From Cycas panzhihuaensis (lineage: Eukaryota; Cycadophyta): a stretch of 64,000 nucleotides of DNA. Positions 44,782 through 58,206 of this stretch are shown here, piece after piece. Where the stretch lies: NCBI GenBank assembly GCA_023213395.1, contig CM041465.1:83397741-83461740 (forward strand). Direction: 5' to 3'. A program made the position numbers and the translations under genes. The notes beneath the pieces are model-generated. The model saw only the letters and a list, made by a program, of their open reading frames with translations. It did not search any database and was not told where the DNA came from. The stretch's first letter is position 1. Each line of letters begins with the position of its first letter.

Positions 44782-45268
44782 AATTAGGGATTGATGTTTT
44801 TTTTTTTATATGGTAAAAATAGAAGGGGTTTTAACAAGTCCCCAAACCTTTTACAACAGCTACAACATGGCTATAGGACAATATGGCTGCGACATGCCCA
44901 TGGGCTAACATAAACAAATCCACACTAAACACTCTAAGCCTTGTCTAAAATTAACAAGCCTTAACTCTTCCTATTCTGAACCACATCCAATCTCACTAGA
45001 CTCAGAGGCTCCTTTGGGTAATTCTCTTTCTAGACCCACTTTCCTTTATTTATAACTGCCCAATTGGTAAGCCAATATGCTGTTGCATTTCCTTCCCTAT
45101 ACGTATGCCGAATTTGCATACTCTGCTTAGATCTTTGAACATCCAGGGCATCTCTCACCATATCTAAATGATGCCACTCAGCCTTCGCCTCCCCCCTGAG
45201 AATCCTAATCACATTTAAGGAATTCTCCTTCTATCTCTACCTTATCATGGTCATAATTAGGGATTGAT
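44782..45268 (-). mobile_element. 5'-truncated antisense LINE with 14-base duplication
   Basis: The 14 bases AATTAGGGATTGAT occur at 44782-44795 and 45255-45268. Between them on the minus strand lies the last part of a LINE: the RNase H end (HTYREGNATAYWLTNWA, 45030-45212), a 3' UTR, and an A-rich tail seen as poly-T at 44797-44808. Only about 460 bases were copied. The tail region differs from the LINE at 32118, so it is another LINE family of the same general type. Confidence 0.88.
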
Positions 45269-46274
45269 ATAGAAGAGTGGGAAAGGTGGGGTATTTACAG
45301 CCTGTTGACATCGTAATTATAAACAAGACTATGTGGGGTGTCTTTAGGTTATTTTTCCCTAAAAAGTATATAAGGAATTTATGTAATACACTATGACAAG
45401 TATGCTATCCTTGTTAAGATGATATATATGGAAACATATATGGAAATTGGTTGTGGGGACCATAGGGTGCCTATATATTATTTTTCTTCAAAAGTATGGG
45501 TTAGTAAGACATGATGGGAACGATGCCCCTATTATAATGAGTTAGGTGAAAAAGAAGGGTAAAATCAATTTTTTTTGGACCCTCCTCTTTTTTTTTCTGC
45601 ATAAAGAATACTTATAAGGGTTTTAACTGTAAAAAACTACTATTTACTAAAGTAAGCCTATTGATGATAGGTGGTGTTGTAAAATCAAAAAATAAAACTC
45701 AAATCACCAATATTAGATAAAACTTAATGTTGAGATTTTAGACCTCTTTCAAGGTTTATCTAGTCCACAATCTCTTTGATATACTTCTCAGCCATTAATA
45801 GTGAACCAACCCAATATCTTAGGGTATTAACTACAAAGGATTATTCTACCTATAGTTTTATTATTCATCTTTAAGGTATACATGGAGAGTGACTTCCTAC
45901 CACTAACCACTATTTAATGCACTATAAGTTATAGATAATTGATAGGTTTCATATACTAAGGCTTCAAGTAATCCTAAATGGGTCTTTTGATATATATAAG
46001 GATATGTGGAGGCTTGATTCCATAGACAAATGCTATCTAACATCTGGGTATCATGGAGCATACCACCTCACATAATGTGTTGATTTATCCTAAAACATAC
46101 TTAGTCAATAATGGCTTTTATAAATATTTGAAAACCCTTAAAATAGAGTTTTGAATTTATATCACTATTGTAGAAAAATAGAAAAGAAAAAAACTTGTTA
46201 CTTTTCTAGAGGAAATGACCCTACTTTTGCCCTTGTTGTTATGAATGATGTCCTTAAAACCTTGATTTGATACC
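45269..46274. other. Unassigned DNA
   Basis: AT-rich, no convincing coding frame or repeat partner recognised. Confidence 0.4.
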
Positions 46275-46600
46275 ACTTAGAGCAAACTTACTTCATATTT
46301 CTCCATAATAGTTAACATGAAATAGAAGAAGAGCATAAATGAAATATAATAGTGAAACAAATTTACTAATATTTATAATAAAAGAAATGATTGCATAAAT
46401 ATGAGCACCAAGAAAATTGATTACAGAATACCGATGTAACATAATAATGATACCTCTAATATTCAACAAGGCCTTATGTAGATAAAGGAGGCCTGATGCA
46501 TGAATTCTATTAGTGAGAGTAAGAACTAGAACTAATAGCCAAGTCCCACAGTCATATGTACTAGTGGTCAGGTCCCATAGTTAGAGGTAATTATGTAATA
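46275..46600 (+). repeat. Dispersed repeat, copy B
   Basis: Diverged second copy of 40330-40710, same orientation, about 5.9 kb apart. The two could be LTRs of a degraded element spanning 40.3-46.6 kb, but no primer site or domains between them support this well. Confidence 0.7.
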
Positions 46601-49600
46601 AAAGCATTCTAACAACACATTTGGTGAGGGTTGTAATCCTTTTTTGGGTAAGCATCATTTGGATGAATATCCAAATGATGTTTCCTAGATATTACAAATA
46701 GAAACCTAACTATTCTCTCATAAGAAAGATTGGTAGGATCCAAAGGGCTCTTATTGTGTTACTTGTTAACTCCTACGCTTGATGACTTTGGTTGTCATGC
46801 ATGGTAGTTAGCTCTTAATTTAGAAGGAATGACTCTTGTGATTTCTCCTAGTAATTCTCCTCACTCGTAGATGTATCACTTTTGCTCCTTATTTCTCATT
46901 ATCTCCTCCCAAAACTCTAATCCCTATCTAAGCATCATGTCTTCACCATCTACATCATGTCCATCTATAGTTAGTTATTCATCATAAGGGTGATATGGGG
47001 GGAATAGAGTTAGAGACAATCATATATATATCCTAGATCATATACAACATATTTGTATGTATATCTAACTATGGTAAAAAATATATTATAATGGTTTAGT
47101 GTTATCTTAAGGCTTCTGTAAGTTCTCATAATGCTTTGAAGAGCTATAATAATCACTCCCCCCACTTATAGTGCAGATAGATATATTTTCTTCCTGCATA
47201 TTACTCCCTCTCTATGGACCTTAGTGCCCATAATTATGAGTGCGCTATGATTCAATAGCCCCATCATATTTCCCACCTCTATGTCCCATATTGTTATGTG
47301 TCTATGTCTCTGAACCCTTTAATGTAAGTAGCTAACAACTCAATTCTTATAACATCCTCATCATTAATAATTTATCCTCCTCCAAAGGGGATATCATGGC
47401 TTGTTGGTTAGCCACTCATGTCTCTAGCTCCCTTGCCCTTGCACGTAGGCCCTAATAAATCTATTGTACCATGTACATGGATGCCATGTGAGCTCTCTTC
47501 TCTCTATACCTCTTTGTCTTCTCCACACCCCATATCAGTAGCTAGTTAGGACCATGGGTGAATGAGAGTATTACATCCAAACTCTCTTGTATGGATTCTT
47601 GACTAACAATGTCTCCTCCTATACACACTTAATACATATCAGTTCTAGACTAACTAATAATAGTAAAATTAAATAGTAAGTAACTTACATAATTGGTTAA
47701 AAGTTTTAGAGTGTACTTACCTGCCATATCACCACCTTTGTGTATATTATTGCCACCTCCTCCTTTTTCCTTTAGTACCTCAACTTGTGACAACATTATA
47801 TTATTATGAACCTTAACGTTGTCTTGTCATGGGCCATTTATTAGCTCACCCTATCTTGCATCTTATCTACCTCCATCATTTCCTTCACTATTTAATGCCC
47901 ATGCTATTTTGGCATATGGATCTTTGATAAACTCTGTCAACATTAATGTATCCAATACCAATGTTCCCATTATTGTCACCCTACCCTCTTTAAGGTCTTT
48001 CCTTCATGATCTCATCCTTCACCTATTTATAACTAACTCATCTACTCCTAGGTCCCTTATTACTCAATGAGGTCATACATTGCTAAAGTGATTAAATAAC
48101 CATACTAACAATATAGAATAATAAGAGAAACCTCTCCTCCCTTATTACCTAATACCTATCAATTAATCATCATTATCAAAGTACTAGTGAGGCCCAATCA
48201 AATATAATCCCTTATTCACATTACTAGATGATCAGGATTCATCCATCCAAAATCTTGATTTATTTTTTTTATCAGCTATCCAAAAGAGTATAACTATAGT
48301 AATCACTTATTGTGCTAATTAAACCCCTTTCTCCATATGCAATGCTTGTATATCTACCCTATTTTGGACCCAAAGATTTAGTGAGTAAGTCAAGTAGGTG
48401 CTCATTTGGCTTCGTTACCTATCAATTAGAATAGAAGCCATCTTCACCTTCCTCCCTCTACATGAGACCCCTGGTATCCTCCTCATGTTAGCTAGGGTGT
48501 TCCATAGGCCTTTATGCTCTTTAAACCTAAACACCTTAGCCCCTAACATCTAGTAGCTAATCAAGTCAATCAATAGTCTTGTTTCCATTGCTAAAGTGTA
48601 GTATACTTATACCATATCACATCATTGTAATATTGCTCCATCTTCATCTATTAACCTATCTTTGATCTCCTAAAGCATTTATCCATCATTATTTCTTAAT
48701 GAGATGTAGGTCAATATCTACAAGTAAAAATAATAAAGAACCATTAGTGCTTATACACATAATTAAGTAAATCCTATTTCATTAAAAAAATCTTTTTAAA
48801 ATCACTATATTTTCCTCTCTTCCTATCCTATTTTGAAGATTTGTAGTGTTGTACTATAAAATTGTAAAGGATATTATAAAACTCAAAGAGACACCAAAAA
48901 ATGATTTTGTAGTATCTTAGAATGTTTGCAGTATCCTTTTAATTTTTATGGAATTATATTATAAAATACTTAAAAAAATCTAAAAAAAAATTAATCATTT
49001 AAAATTCTTGAAATTCATTATAGAGTCCTATTATACAACTCCACTCTCAATTTGCAGGAAGTTGGGAGTGATTTATCCTCTCTTTGATTGTATTTAACTA
49101 ATTCCATCACTATAAACTATCCAAATATAATCCTACTCTATTTTTACAAAGATTAAAAATTCTAATCATTGAAACTTACTGGATACACTAGTTATGGGTC
49201 CATGGTCTCATTAGTTCCTTACTACAACTCACAACTACTTGGTTCTCTCAAAGTGATTAGTTCTCTATTATGAGGGTAATTTCACATTTCATATATGGTT
49301 TGGCAAAAATGAATTGGTTTCTTCTCCTTTTATAATATTTTTCTCTCTTGTTATTTAATGAATATTTGACCCCCATTTCACATGTTATTTCTTCTTTTTG
49401 TTCTATTTTCCTTTATTCTCATATTATTTTTGTTGGTTTCATCTCATGCTTTCTCTTGTCTAACATTCCAACAACCTTCCTTTCACTATTTCTAGGTCCA
49501 TTTGCTTATGTTAGAAGTCACTTACCCTAAGACCCCTTAAATTTGCCATTTCCTATGGTTGACTCTTGTTTTCATCTTACTTGACCTATCTATATCTGCC

Positions 49601-51482
49601 ATCATTTATCATCCCTCTTTGGCTTTTCCTTTTGCCTTTTTCAAGTATATTTCAATGTTACTTTTACATTTGGCAAAGGATAATGTCACATTCATGGTGT
49701 TACCTTTTTGTCTCATTATTTTAGTCACAATAATTAAGGCTTCTTGTTTCCCTCTTCTTATCTTGTTATCTCATCCTTGCATGCATTACAATCACAACTA
49801 TAATCACAGTCACATGTTATTACCTAGAATTTTCTAGTTTCAAATATCCCTTTTGTCTCTTATGATTAGTTAGGGGATTGTATAGTCCTTTTATTTTGTT
49901 AAAATTTCAGTTGAGTGAATAGGTAATTTATGATATAACATACTATTTCCTAATTCCCAAGTGTTCACCATCATAGACCATGACTTTGGCATTTAGGGTA
50001 GGGCACACATCAATCCCATCCTTACTGGTTGGTAGTTTGAGTCCCAAATATGTGAATCATTCAATGACTTTGGATTGTAGTTGTAGCTTAATAATCCCAT
50101 CTACTGTTTGAATCCTACTTAATGCTATGAGTCAAACCTAAGTCAAATGTAGTTTTTTCATGAACAAAATTGTCAATCATCCTTTTGATAATATCATCCT
50201 GACATCTAGGGTAGGTCAAATGACAGCCTAGCCCTACCTACCACATGATAGTTTGGATCTAGATTGATTACACCTAGTAGGCCCTTTAGTTTCAATGTTA
50301 TTTTGGCCCACTAAGGCTCTCACTTAGAACAAGCCCTACTATGACTATCATCTCCTATCCCTTAGTTACCTATGAATGCCTTTGTCCACTTATGGTCCTG
50401 CTCAATCATCTTTCTCTTATCTATTTCCTATTTTTCTCCATCTATTTAGAAACCCTCATGTCATACTTTAACAAGTTATGATTGTATCCATAACATATCT
50501 CATTTACATTGATGTGTAAATTTGATGGAACATTAGGCCTTTTGTTGTCACTTATTTGAGTTCCTTCTATTTATATCATTGTGAGTGTGAAACTATTTCT
50601 TCCCTTTACTCATGAATAACTTAATCAAGTATGTTATTATTATAGGTGCTCTTTAATATGTAATTTGTACCTAACACTTTGGCATCATTCTTTTTATAGA
50701 TTTCTTACTTATTGCTTACCAATTAATCCCACCCCAAGTTGTTCCTTTTATTAAAGGCATCACTTACCCGATTCATCTACAATGGGTCATTTTCACCAAA
50801 ATCCCTAAGTCTACATATGTAGGCATGACAATCTTCATAAGTGTTATTTTTATTATAGAGAATCCTTATGTTTTCACTTGAATTAGGCTTTAGTTAAATT
50901 AAAATCCATTAATTTCTTTTATTAAATTCCTTTTATAATCAATTTACGCAATTATTAATATAAGAAATGAAGTGTAAATAGAAATAAAAGGGAAGGGAAT
51001 AAAAGGAAAATACTTTTTTATTCTTATCTCCTTTTTTCTTTTAACGAAAAGAAGTAAAATAAAATAAGAAGGATGAAAGAGGAACAAACTTGATGAAAAT
51101 TATACATGGATGGCTTGATGTAATGATGCTTGTATTTGATGAAGAAACAATCTTATCATATTCATTCATGTCATTCTTGCTCTTCAATTCGTATAAAATA
51201 TGATCAAGGAGATACTATCAAGCATAGACTATCTATTAAAAGAAAACCAAAACCAAATAAAATGAGGTAAATGGTTATTTCTCAAGATTAAGAAATGGTT
51301 GTATGGGTATTTAACAAATGCCTTAATGAATGTTGAGTAAAACTAAAAGAAAAGATTGAAGTTGATAATGAAATAAGGTAAGAAAAATCCTAATATGACA
51401 TGAGGAATGACAATTTTTTTAATGAAAAGGAAAGATAAAAATAAACAAAAATAACTGGAATCTTAAACAAAACCATTGAAAG
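46601..51482. other. Unassigned repeat-like DNA
   Basis: Nearly 4.9 kb where I recognise nothing with confidence. Frames such as 47819-48070 and 49348-49837 are hydrophobic, AT-driven and unsupported. A minus-strand stretch at 48400-48540 reads somewhat protein-like (NTLANMRRIPGVSCRG) but matches no family I know. Probably very old transposon remains. Confidence 0.4.
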
Positions 51483-51857
51483 TGTATACATAACATAAGG
51501 TATTTTATATTATATTTTTCATGTATTATGTACCTGTTGTAACAAAGGGTGAGATCCCCTTTGTAGATTAAATTGTAATTTTTATTATGGTTAGGTCCAC
51601 CCACTTGTTGCTAAGTCAGCCAACCATTTTATTTGTTTTCAGGCTTTGTATGCTTATACATTAAGCACGATCCCCATTATTATACATTTGACTTTTGATA
51701 TATGTAGAAGCTTTGCCAAAATTTAATTGCACAGTGTAACCAATTTACCCATAGCACTTTCATACAATTAATTTGTAGTGTTATAGTGTGTTAATCTTTG
51801 CTTTCTAATTTATTATTTGTATGCACATAGTTTATGATCCTATTAATCAATTTGACA
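51483..51857 (+). repeat. 5' LTR of copia element
   Basis: Starts TGTATACATAACATAAGG and ends TTTGACA directly before the primer site. The right end is certain, the left end inferred from alignment to 57827. Confidence 0.65.
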
Positions 51858-51872
51858 TGGTATCAGAGCTAG
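51858..51872 (+). other. tRNA-iMet primer binding site
   Basis: TGGTATCAGAGCTAG adjoins the LTR end. This is the usual plant copia primer site. Confidence 0.9.
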
Positions 51873-53475
51873 TTATATGCATTTAATCTAATTATTTATG
51901 AGTTTGGCTAAGAAACGATGGCCTATTTTCAATAACGACACCCTGTTTACCTTTGTTTTCATAGTTTTTCACTTAGTTTCAAAAATTCTCTAGTATATCT
52001 AATACATTGTAGGGATCATTACATGATGTAGCTATCACCATTTGTAGTCTAGTCGACTAGTAGTAGTCCTTTGTCCTCGCTATTGTAGTTTCATAAAAAA
52101 CGATGTGTCTTCTTCATTATTTCTTATCGTTTAGCCTCAGTTTCAACATTTCCATTGACTGTGAGAGTTGAATCTCACTCCTTGATGATTGATCTACTTC
52201 CAAACTACTCTCAATCTCTTCCTATAGTCCTATAAGGTGATTCAGTAGCAAATCTAAGTAGTCTTCACTTAATTTAATTGAGTTTTAGCTCGCAGTCCTT
52301 ACACATCCTTTGTCACCTATTTCTCCATTGTATAGATTTATATGGTCCATTTTAAGCTTGAGATCTATGGGAAAACCTCCTATGTTGGCCTTTTATCAAT
52401 TTTGGAGTGTCTCAATGTAATCTTGATCAATTTTAAAGTAATTTAATTACTTAAAATCAACTCCTAGTTTAGAGGCATGCAGTTTAGAGCCAATTTTATT
52501 TAGTTTTGAGTAGTTTTTCATGGGTTTCTAAGTAGTTAAAATAGACCCTTTTATTTGAGCCATGATAAGTCCTTTTCCACTAATTAAAAGCTTATGTTTT
52601 AGTTTGCAAGGTTTCTAATAGTTAAATATTGGTTATATATATCTCTTATTTGTTGTTTTATTTAGTTTTTTGGCTAATAAGTACTTGTGTATTATGGTTG
52701 TAGGTGCCCTTCTTATGTGAAGGAGGTTGATCTTCACTTGGAGTAAAGTCCACTAAAGAGCACCCTAAACCTTTCTCCTTTTTTTTTAGTTATTACCTTT
52801 TTTTAGTCTCCTTGCTTTTATTTCATAAAAGGAACTCTTTTTAAATAAGAACACATTTTTAAAATCATTTTCAACTCAAAATATTAAAAAAGATAACTCT
52901 TAATCTACAAGACAACTTTATTAGCCTTACAACAAGAATGATTAGGACCTATGAAGTTACCACTCTACACACAATAGTGGTTCTTCTTGAATTCTATATA
53001 TATTAGAGAAACCCACTAGCTATGAGGTATATTAAGTAATAGGATGAGGTGTTAAACCCTCCCTTAGAGTTTAGAGACTAAAGTAGAACTAGAGGGGGTG
53101 AGTGCCTTGGTTTGTAGTCTTTAGCTAGATTTATTACTAGGCATAAGTCTAGTGCAGGTGGATCAATAATTCAAGGGGGTCTTTGACCTTTTTAGCAACC
53201 CATGTACTGAGATATATAGAGCTTAGAACTCGTATATTGATATATAGGGTCCTTTATTTGCCATTTGTGGGTAGGCACCACTAAATAGAATAGTAACTAA
53301 GGGCTTTTTAGAGACCCTTAAACTTAACATTCTAGTTTAACAACCCTCCTAAGTAGATATGATACTAAAAGGACACTCTAAAATAGTAGCATGGATGTTT
53401 TTTTTCAATATAATTAAACTTAGTAGAACATACAACTTTATAGCTTGGAAAAAATAAATTAAAATCCTCTTAATA
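51873..53475 (+). other. Long leader of copia element
   Basis: 1.6 kb between primer site and gag with no recognisable domain. It is T-rich and contains a few short repeats of TTTTAGTTT type. It may include a decayed Gag N-terminus or a small insertion. Confidence 0.45.
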
Positions 53476-54000
53476 ATGAATGACTTTTGGGCTTATGCCA
53501 ATGGGGATATACTTCTACCCATGCCCATTAAGGACCCAAATGATCCTACCATATGGATTCCACTAGTCCTAGTTATCCTAATAGCTTTCAAAGCTAAGAA
53601 TAATGTTGCTCTCTCATTCCTCCACTTGGCTATAGAAGACCAAGTAGATCAAAATATTGAAATAGTCCAAACCTTCCATGAAGCTTGGAGTATCATATGC
53701 TCCCTTTATCAAACATAAGATGACTCTAGGTTCTTAACCTTCAAAGAATGCCTCTTTAGTATACCCTTTACTAGAACCATAATAACCCACCTAACTGAAC
53801 TTAAAATAATTAAAAACTAACTTATTATTCTTGGTGAATCTTCCCCTGATCATGGCCTTGTGTCTAGTATTCTTAATATTCTTCCTATAGAATATAATAA
53901 TTTTGTATATATGCTTTATGATATCTTTATCAAAATAGACTTCAACACTTTTGAAGGACTCTTACTTAAGGAGGAGAATATTCTCAATCACTAAGGAGTG
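53476..54000 (+). pseudogene. Copia gag
   Basis: MNDFWAYANGDILLPMP opens the readable part. It is followed by NNVALSFLHLAIEDQV, FHEAWSIICSLYQT, and, after a stop, SRFLTFKECLFSIPF, then a LGESSPDHGLVSSILN.LP.EY stretch. This is the UBN2/Retrotran_gag layout of copia Gag. No zinc knuckle was found between here and the protease. Confidence 0.8.
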
Positions 54001-54556
54001 GTATTTACTTCTGAATTTACCCCTCCATTTGCATCTAGGAATCTAAAATAGATTTAACTGCCTCAACAACCAAGCCAACAACCAAGTCATCAATAAACCC
54101 TTGTTTAATAGTTTGGCTCTTTGAACATCTCACAATAGCCATGTTAGTAGTTACTAAATTAACAATTTCATACTCAATAGGTTGGCACCAACTTTTAATA
54201 GCCCCAACAAATACAATAGCCATAATAACCACACCAATATCAACCTTTAAGGAATCAGTAGTGTAAACAAAATATCACCTATATGTACTATGGCAAAAAT
54301 AGGTACCTAGTAATTAATTATAGAATAAGACATACTAATTTTCAAATCCTTTAGAACTAAGGTGGAGAATAAGGAGGCTAATATCTATAACAAAATAAGA
54401 AATCTAAGGTAAAACCAAAACCAATGCTAATTAAACAGGTAAAGGTTCCAACAAAGAAACCCAAGGAACAATCAAAACCTATAACAATGAGGTAATATGG
54501 ATGATACTCAACCCTCCTTCTAAAATTTATTCTTTGCTACCTTGTCATCTCAACAT

Positions 54557-54960
54557 GATGACAATTCTTAGTTGATTGATTCCAATGCCACACATCATAT
54601 AATTGGTACCAAAGACCTTCTTGAGAAGACACAACCAATAAAGGCCTAAACTATAACATTTGGAGACAATGTTACCTATGATATGATCAAGATTGGGTAG
54701 GTCCCCATTATACTAAATGATTTAAACATTTGTTGACATATCAATAATATCCTTTTAGTACCTAGTATGAAAATGATTATGTTATCAATTAGTTAGAATA
54801 ATAAGAAAAACTTAGATATTCTCTTTAGCCAAGGCATTTGCATAACTGTAGATCATGGTATAGGTCAATTAGTTACCACAAGATAAGAAGATGATAGATT
54901 ATACAAACTTGACAAAGTTCCCCTTAGTGCCACTCCAACATAAGAGTCCTATTCCATGGC
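54557..54960 (+). pseudogene. Copia protease and pre-integrase region
   Basis: The protease core appears as LIDSNATHHIIG (family form W-I-L/I-D-S-G-A-T-x-H). The Trp codon has become TAG and the Gly is Asn. It continues through FGDNVTYDMIKIG. A YKLDKVPLSA stretch near 54900 belongs to the gag-preintegrase linker. Confidence 0.75.
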
Positions 54961-55059
54961 ACATAATAATCACCTTGATAAGAGGAAAGTAATTATGATT
55001 AAAGACCCACCCCTTAACCAAGCTTAAGGTGAATGCTCATATTTTAAAGAGACATCCAC

Positions 55060-55900
55060 CTTCAATAGCATCAAAGACCAACTATGGCACCAATGCCTTG
55101 GTCACTTAAATATGTAAAGTCTAAATCTCATGTCTAGGCTATATATAGTGCATGAACTACCAAAGATCAGGAAAAATAATTATATTTATGAGGCCTACTT
55201 AGTTGGAAAGTAACATAGAGAATGAGTCCCATTAAAAAAAGTATGAAGAGCCTTAGAACCTTTGGGATTGGTCCACTCAGACATTTATGGGCCTATGTCA
55301 GTTCCTCCTCTCAATAGGAACCTATTTTTCATTACCTTTATTAATTAATATCTTAAGTATGGGTCTACTTCCTTAGGAATAAGTACCAAGCCTTTAACAA
55401 GTTTAAATAATTCAAGGCTAGGGTAGAAAATAAAAGTGGCATGAACACTAAGGTGCTTAGATCTAATAATGGAGGAGATATACATCCAACTAATTCACTA
55501 ACTTTTATAAATAATATGGTATTGAATACCAATTCTTTCCCCCTCATACACCCCAATAAAATGGCAAAAAAGAAATAATGAACCAAACATTGGTGAATAA
55601 ATCAAAATCCATGTTGAGTACTCCTAATCTTACTACTAGGGTTTGGGATAAAGCCATATCAACTACTATTTATCAGACTAATAGAAGTGTCATAATAGTA
55701 ATTAGAAATATCACTCCCAAGGAGGCTTGGATAGGCATTAAACTAATAGCTTCTCATCTAAGGGTATTCAGTTGCATAGCCTATAAATTCATCCCCAAGG
55801 AGAATAGGAAGAAACTAGATGATAAAAGCCTCAAGTATATTTTCCTTGGCTATGTACCTAGATGTAAAGCCTATAAAGTATATGACACTATTGTAAACTA
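55060..55900 (+). pseudogene. Copia integrase
   Basis: The zinc-binding domain shows LWHQCLGHLN (both His kept), but its two Cys are Tyr (YEAYLVGK). The core opens EPLGLVHSDIYGPMSVPPL. The second catalytic site reads RSNNGGD, where the family has S-D-N-G-G, so Asp is Asn. The third keeps Glu in NGKKEIMNQTL. The C-terminal RLWDKA..T-like and LRVFSCIAYKFIPKENRKKLD...YIFLGY parts are well kept in a 107-codon frame (55578-55901). Loss of Cys and Asp fits G-to-A change, i.e. C-to-T on the other strand. Confidence 0.88.
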
Positions 55901-56279
55901 GGTATACACAACTTAGGATATCATGTTTGCTGAAGATACTTAGGACTTACATCTTAAACAAATTTAGTTTATAGTAGATGAAGATGTTGGTGTACTTAAA
56001 ATGCCTCTTGTACTAATTTTTGAGCCATTAGCACCTACATCATCCCACATACTAGGTACATCTTTAGTTCTAGTAGCTTCAACATTTACTTTAGATACCA
56101 CTATAATAATGTTACCTGTATCTCCTAATGGTCTTCAGGTGGAGGTCTCCAGTGTTTAACCACTTACTAAGTGGTTATAATAATTACTAAAGAATGCACC
56201 TCCTCCTCCCACAACTCCCAAAATAGAGTCTAGAATGAGATATTCAACCAACTTTGCCTTAATGGCTTCTGTCCTTTAG

Positions 56280-57000
56280 ACCTTTGAGTATTCCACATTT
56301 GAGGAGGTAATCAAAGACCAACTATGGAAAGTAATAATGGATGAAGAAATAAACTCTATCCTTAAGAATGACATATGGGAGATAGTAGAGATGCCACCTG
56401 AAAAGAAGCCAATTGACTATTAATGGATTTACAAGACCAAATTTTATGCTGATGGCACATCAATCATCATAAACCTTACCTAATTGTAAGATGTTTCAAA
56501 TGGTAAGAGGAGACTGACTATGATGAGACCTTTGCATTGATTGCTAACATGGCTATATTTCATTTAGTTATGTCACTTATAACTCTATTTAACTGGCCTA
56601 TATACTAAATAGATGTGAAGAGTACTTTCCTAAATTGAGAGCTTCCTAAAGAGGTTTTCTTGAAGTAACCTCCTAACTATGGTATTCTTAGTAAAGAACA
56701 CCTAGTTTGCAAGCTTAAGAAAACCTTATATAGATTGAAATAGGTACCATATACTTGATATGACAAGATTGATGCCTTTTTCACATAACATGGATTCACT
56801 CATTTACCCTTTAATTCAGATCTATATATTTGGATTAGAGGAAACTTAATCACGATCATAATGCTCTATGTGTATGACTTGGTAATCACTGGTAATAATA
56901 ATAAAGGTATAGCTTGGTTACAATTTGAACTCAAAGTAACTTTGAGATGATAGATCTTAGGTTACTACACTATTTCCTTAGCATTAAGTGTGGAAAGAAC
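56280..57000 (+). pseudogene. Copia reverse transcriptase
   Basis: Reads TFEEVIKDQLWKVIMDEEINSI, IWEIVEMPPEKKPIDY, YKTKFYADGT, DYDETFALIA, IDVKSTFLN, LPKEVFLK, HLVCKLKKTLYRLK and FNSDLYIWIRGNLITIIMLYV. The catalytic box, normally YVDD, reads YVYD, so the first Asp is lost. Stops are frequent. Confidence 0.88.
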
Positions 57001-57129
57001 CAGGATAAATATTCCTATCATAATTTAAATACTCTAATGAACTCTTATAGTAGTTTAAAATGACTAATTATAATCCTACACTAATTCTAATGGAAATAGG
57101 AACCAAGCTCAACCTAAAGGAATAAGGAA

Positions 57130-57826
57130 AGCCCTTTGATCCTACATTGTACTCACAGTTGATTGGGAGCTTCATCTACCTCACTCACACTTTCTCGGAC
57201 ATCTCTTATATAGTTGGGATTTATTCCAAGTATATATCATAGCCTAAAGTATCCCATTGGAAGGCTGCCATTAGACCCCTCAAGTGCATATAGACACATA
57301 TTAGTTTAGACTTGACCATAATTAAACTGAATATCCTATCTTGAAAGGATACATAGATTTTAATTTAGTAGGTTACTAAGACATATGCCATTCAATATCA
57401 AGATACTATTCTAATATAGACTCAACTATAATCTCTTAAAGTTATAAGAAATAGTTTAATATTACTCTCTACTCCATTAAAGTTGAATACAAAGTAATTG
57501 TTCATGTCACTATAGAGTTGATTTGGCTATGTAGGATTCTTTTCAAGCTTGAACTTCAACAAACTTTTGCTATCACTCTTTTTTATGATAACTAAAGTGT
57601 GTTGAAGATAATAAAGAATCTTATTTTCCATGCTCAAACCAAGCATATAGAGGTCCATCATTACTTCATCCATGAGCATGTTCAAGACAGAGAATTAGAC
57701 CTTGTATACCGACCAATTAAGGACTAAGTTGCAAATATCTTCATCAAAGCACTTAGAAAACTAAAGTTTGAAAGGTTCTATCATGACCTCAATATCAAAT
57801 CCAATGAATCTATTGTTAAGGGAGGG
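57130..57826 (+). pseudogene. Copia RNase H and polypurine tract
   Basis: Recognisable pieces are YSQLIGSFIYLTHT-like and FSDISYIVGIYSKY, then the RNase H end: IEVHHYFIHEHVQDRELDLVYRP, VANIFIKALRKLKFERFYHDL. The frame ends close to the purine run AAGGGAGGG (57818-57826), which adjoins the 3' LTR. Confidence 0.85.
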
Positions 57827-58189
57827 TGTTAAAACATCTAATGACACCTCATTGTATTATATTTTTCATGTATTATGTGAAAGAGGTTAATGTATCAAGG
57901 TCATTTGTGTAGATCAATTATGTAACCTTAGGATATATTATTAGCATTAGTCTCTTAATGAAATGTACTTTATGTGAATTTATATGTAATTTTAGGTTCA
58001 TGTCATTAGGTAGGAAAATCCTAACCCTAATGCTCACCCTCAATAATAGAAGGTGAAATCTCAAGGAGGGAGTCATTATTGATTCTCACCTCCAAGCTTG
58101 CTCTCATATCTTGTTTCATCTTCTTTTTTATTCTCCATTACCATTGTGTGTATGTGAGTGATTTATCTCCTAGATCCATCCTTCTTTCA
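57827..58189 (+). repeat. Copia LTR shared by two internal regions
   Basis: Starts TGTTAAAACATC after the purine tract of the left element and ends CTTTCA two bases before another primer site. It therefore serves as 3' LTR on its left and 5' LTR on its right. Confidence 0.75.
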
Positions 58190-58191
58190 TG

Positions 58192-58206
58192 TGGTATCAG
58201 AGCTAG
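58192..58206 (+). other. Second tRNA-iMet primer binding site
   Basis: TGGTATCAGAGCTAG, identical to that at 51858, two bases after the LTR. Confidence 0.9.

Larger units (their letters stand above)
51483..58189 (+). mobile_element. Complete but inactive Ty1/copia retrotransposon
   Basis: A 6.7 kb element with diverged LTRs (51483-51857, 57827-58189), an iMet-type primer site, gag, protease, integrase, RT and RNase H in copia order, and a purine tract. Many stops and lost catalytic residues show great age. The LTRs share mainly ATTATATTTTTCATGTATT and a TTTGT.TAGAT.AATT block, so pairing them rests partly on position relative to the primer site and purine tract. Low LTR identity fits old age or replacement of one LTR by recombination. 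Confidence 0.8.

Noticed and set aside
45030-45212. Possible small minus-strand gene
   Set aside because: It is the RNase H end of a truncated LINE, bracketed by a target duplication and an A-tail.
49348-49837. Two hydrophobic frames as candidate membrane proteins
   Set aside because: T-rich low-complexity DNA, no start context, conserved motif or repeat partner.
51858-51872. tRNA gene at TGGTATCAGAGCTAG sites (also 58192, 41981)
   Set aside because: Only the primer-complementary stretch is present, next to LTR ends; no cloverleaf.
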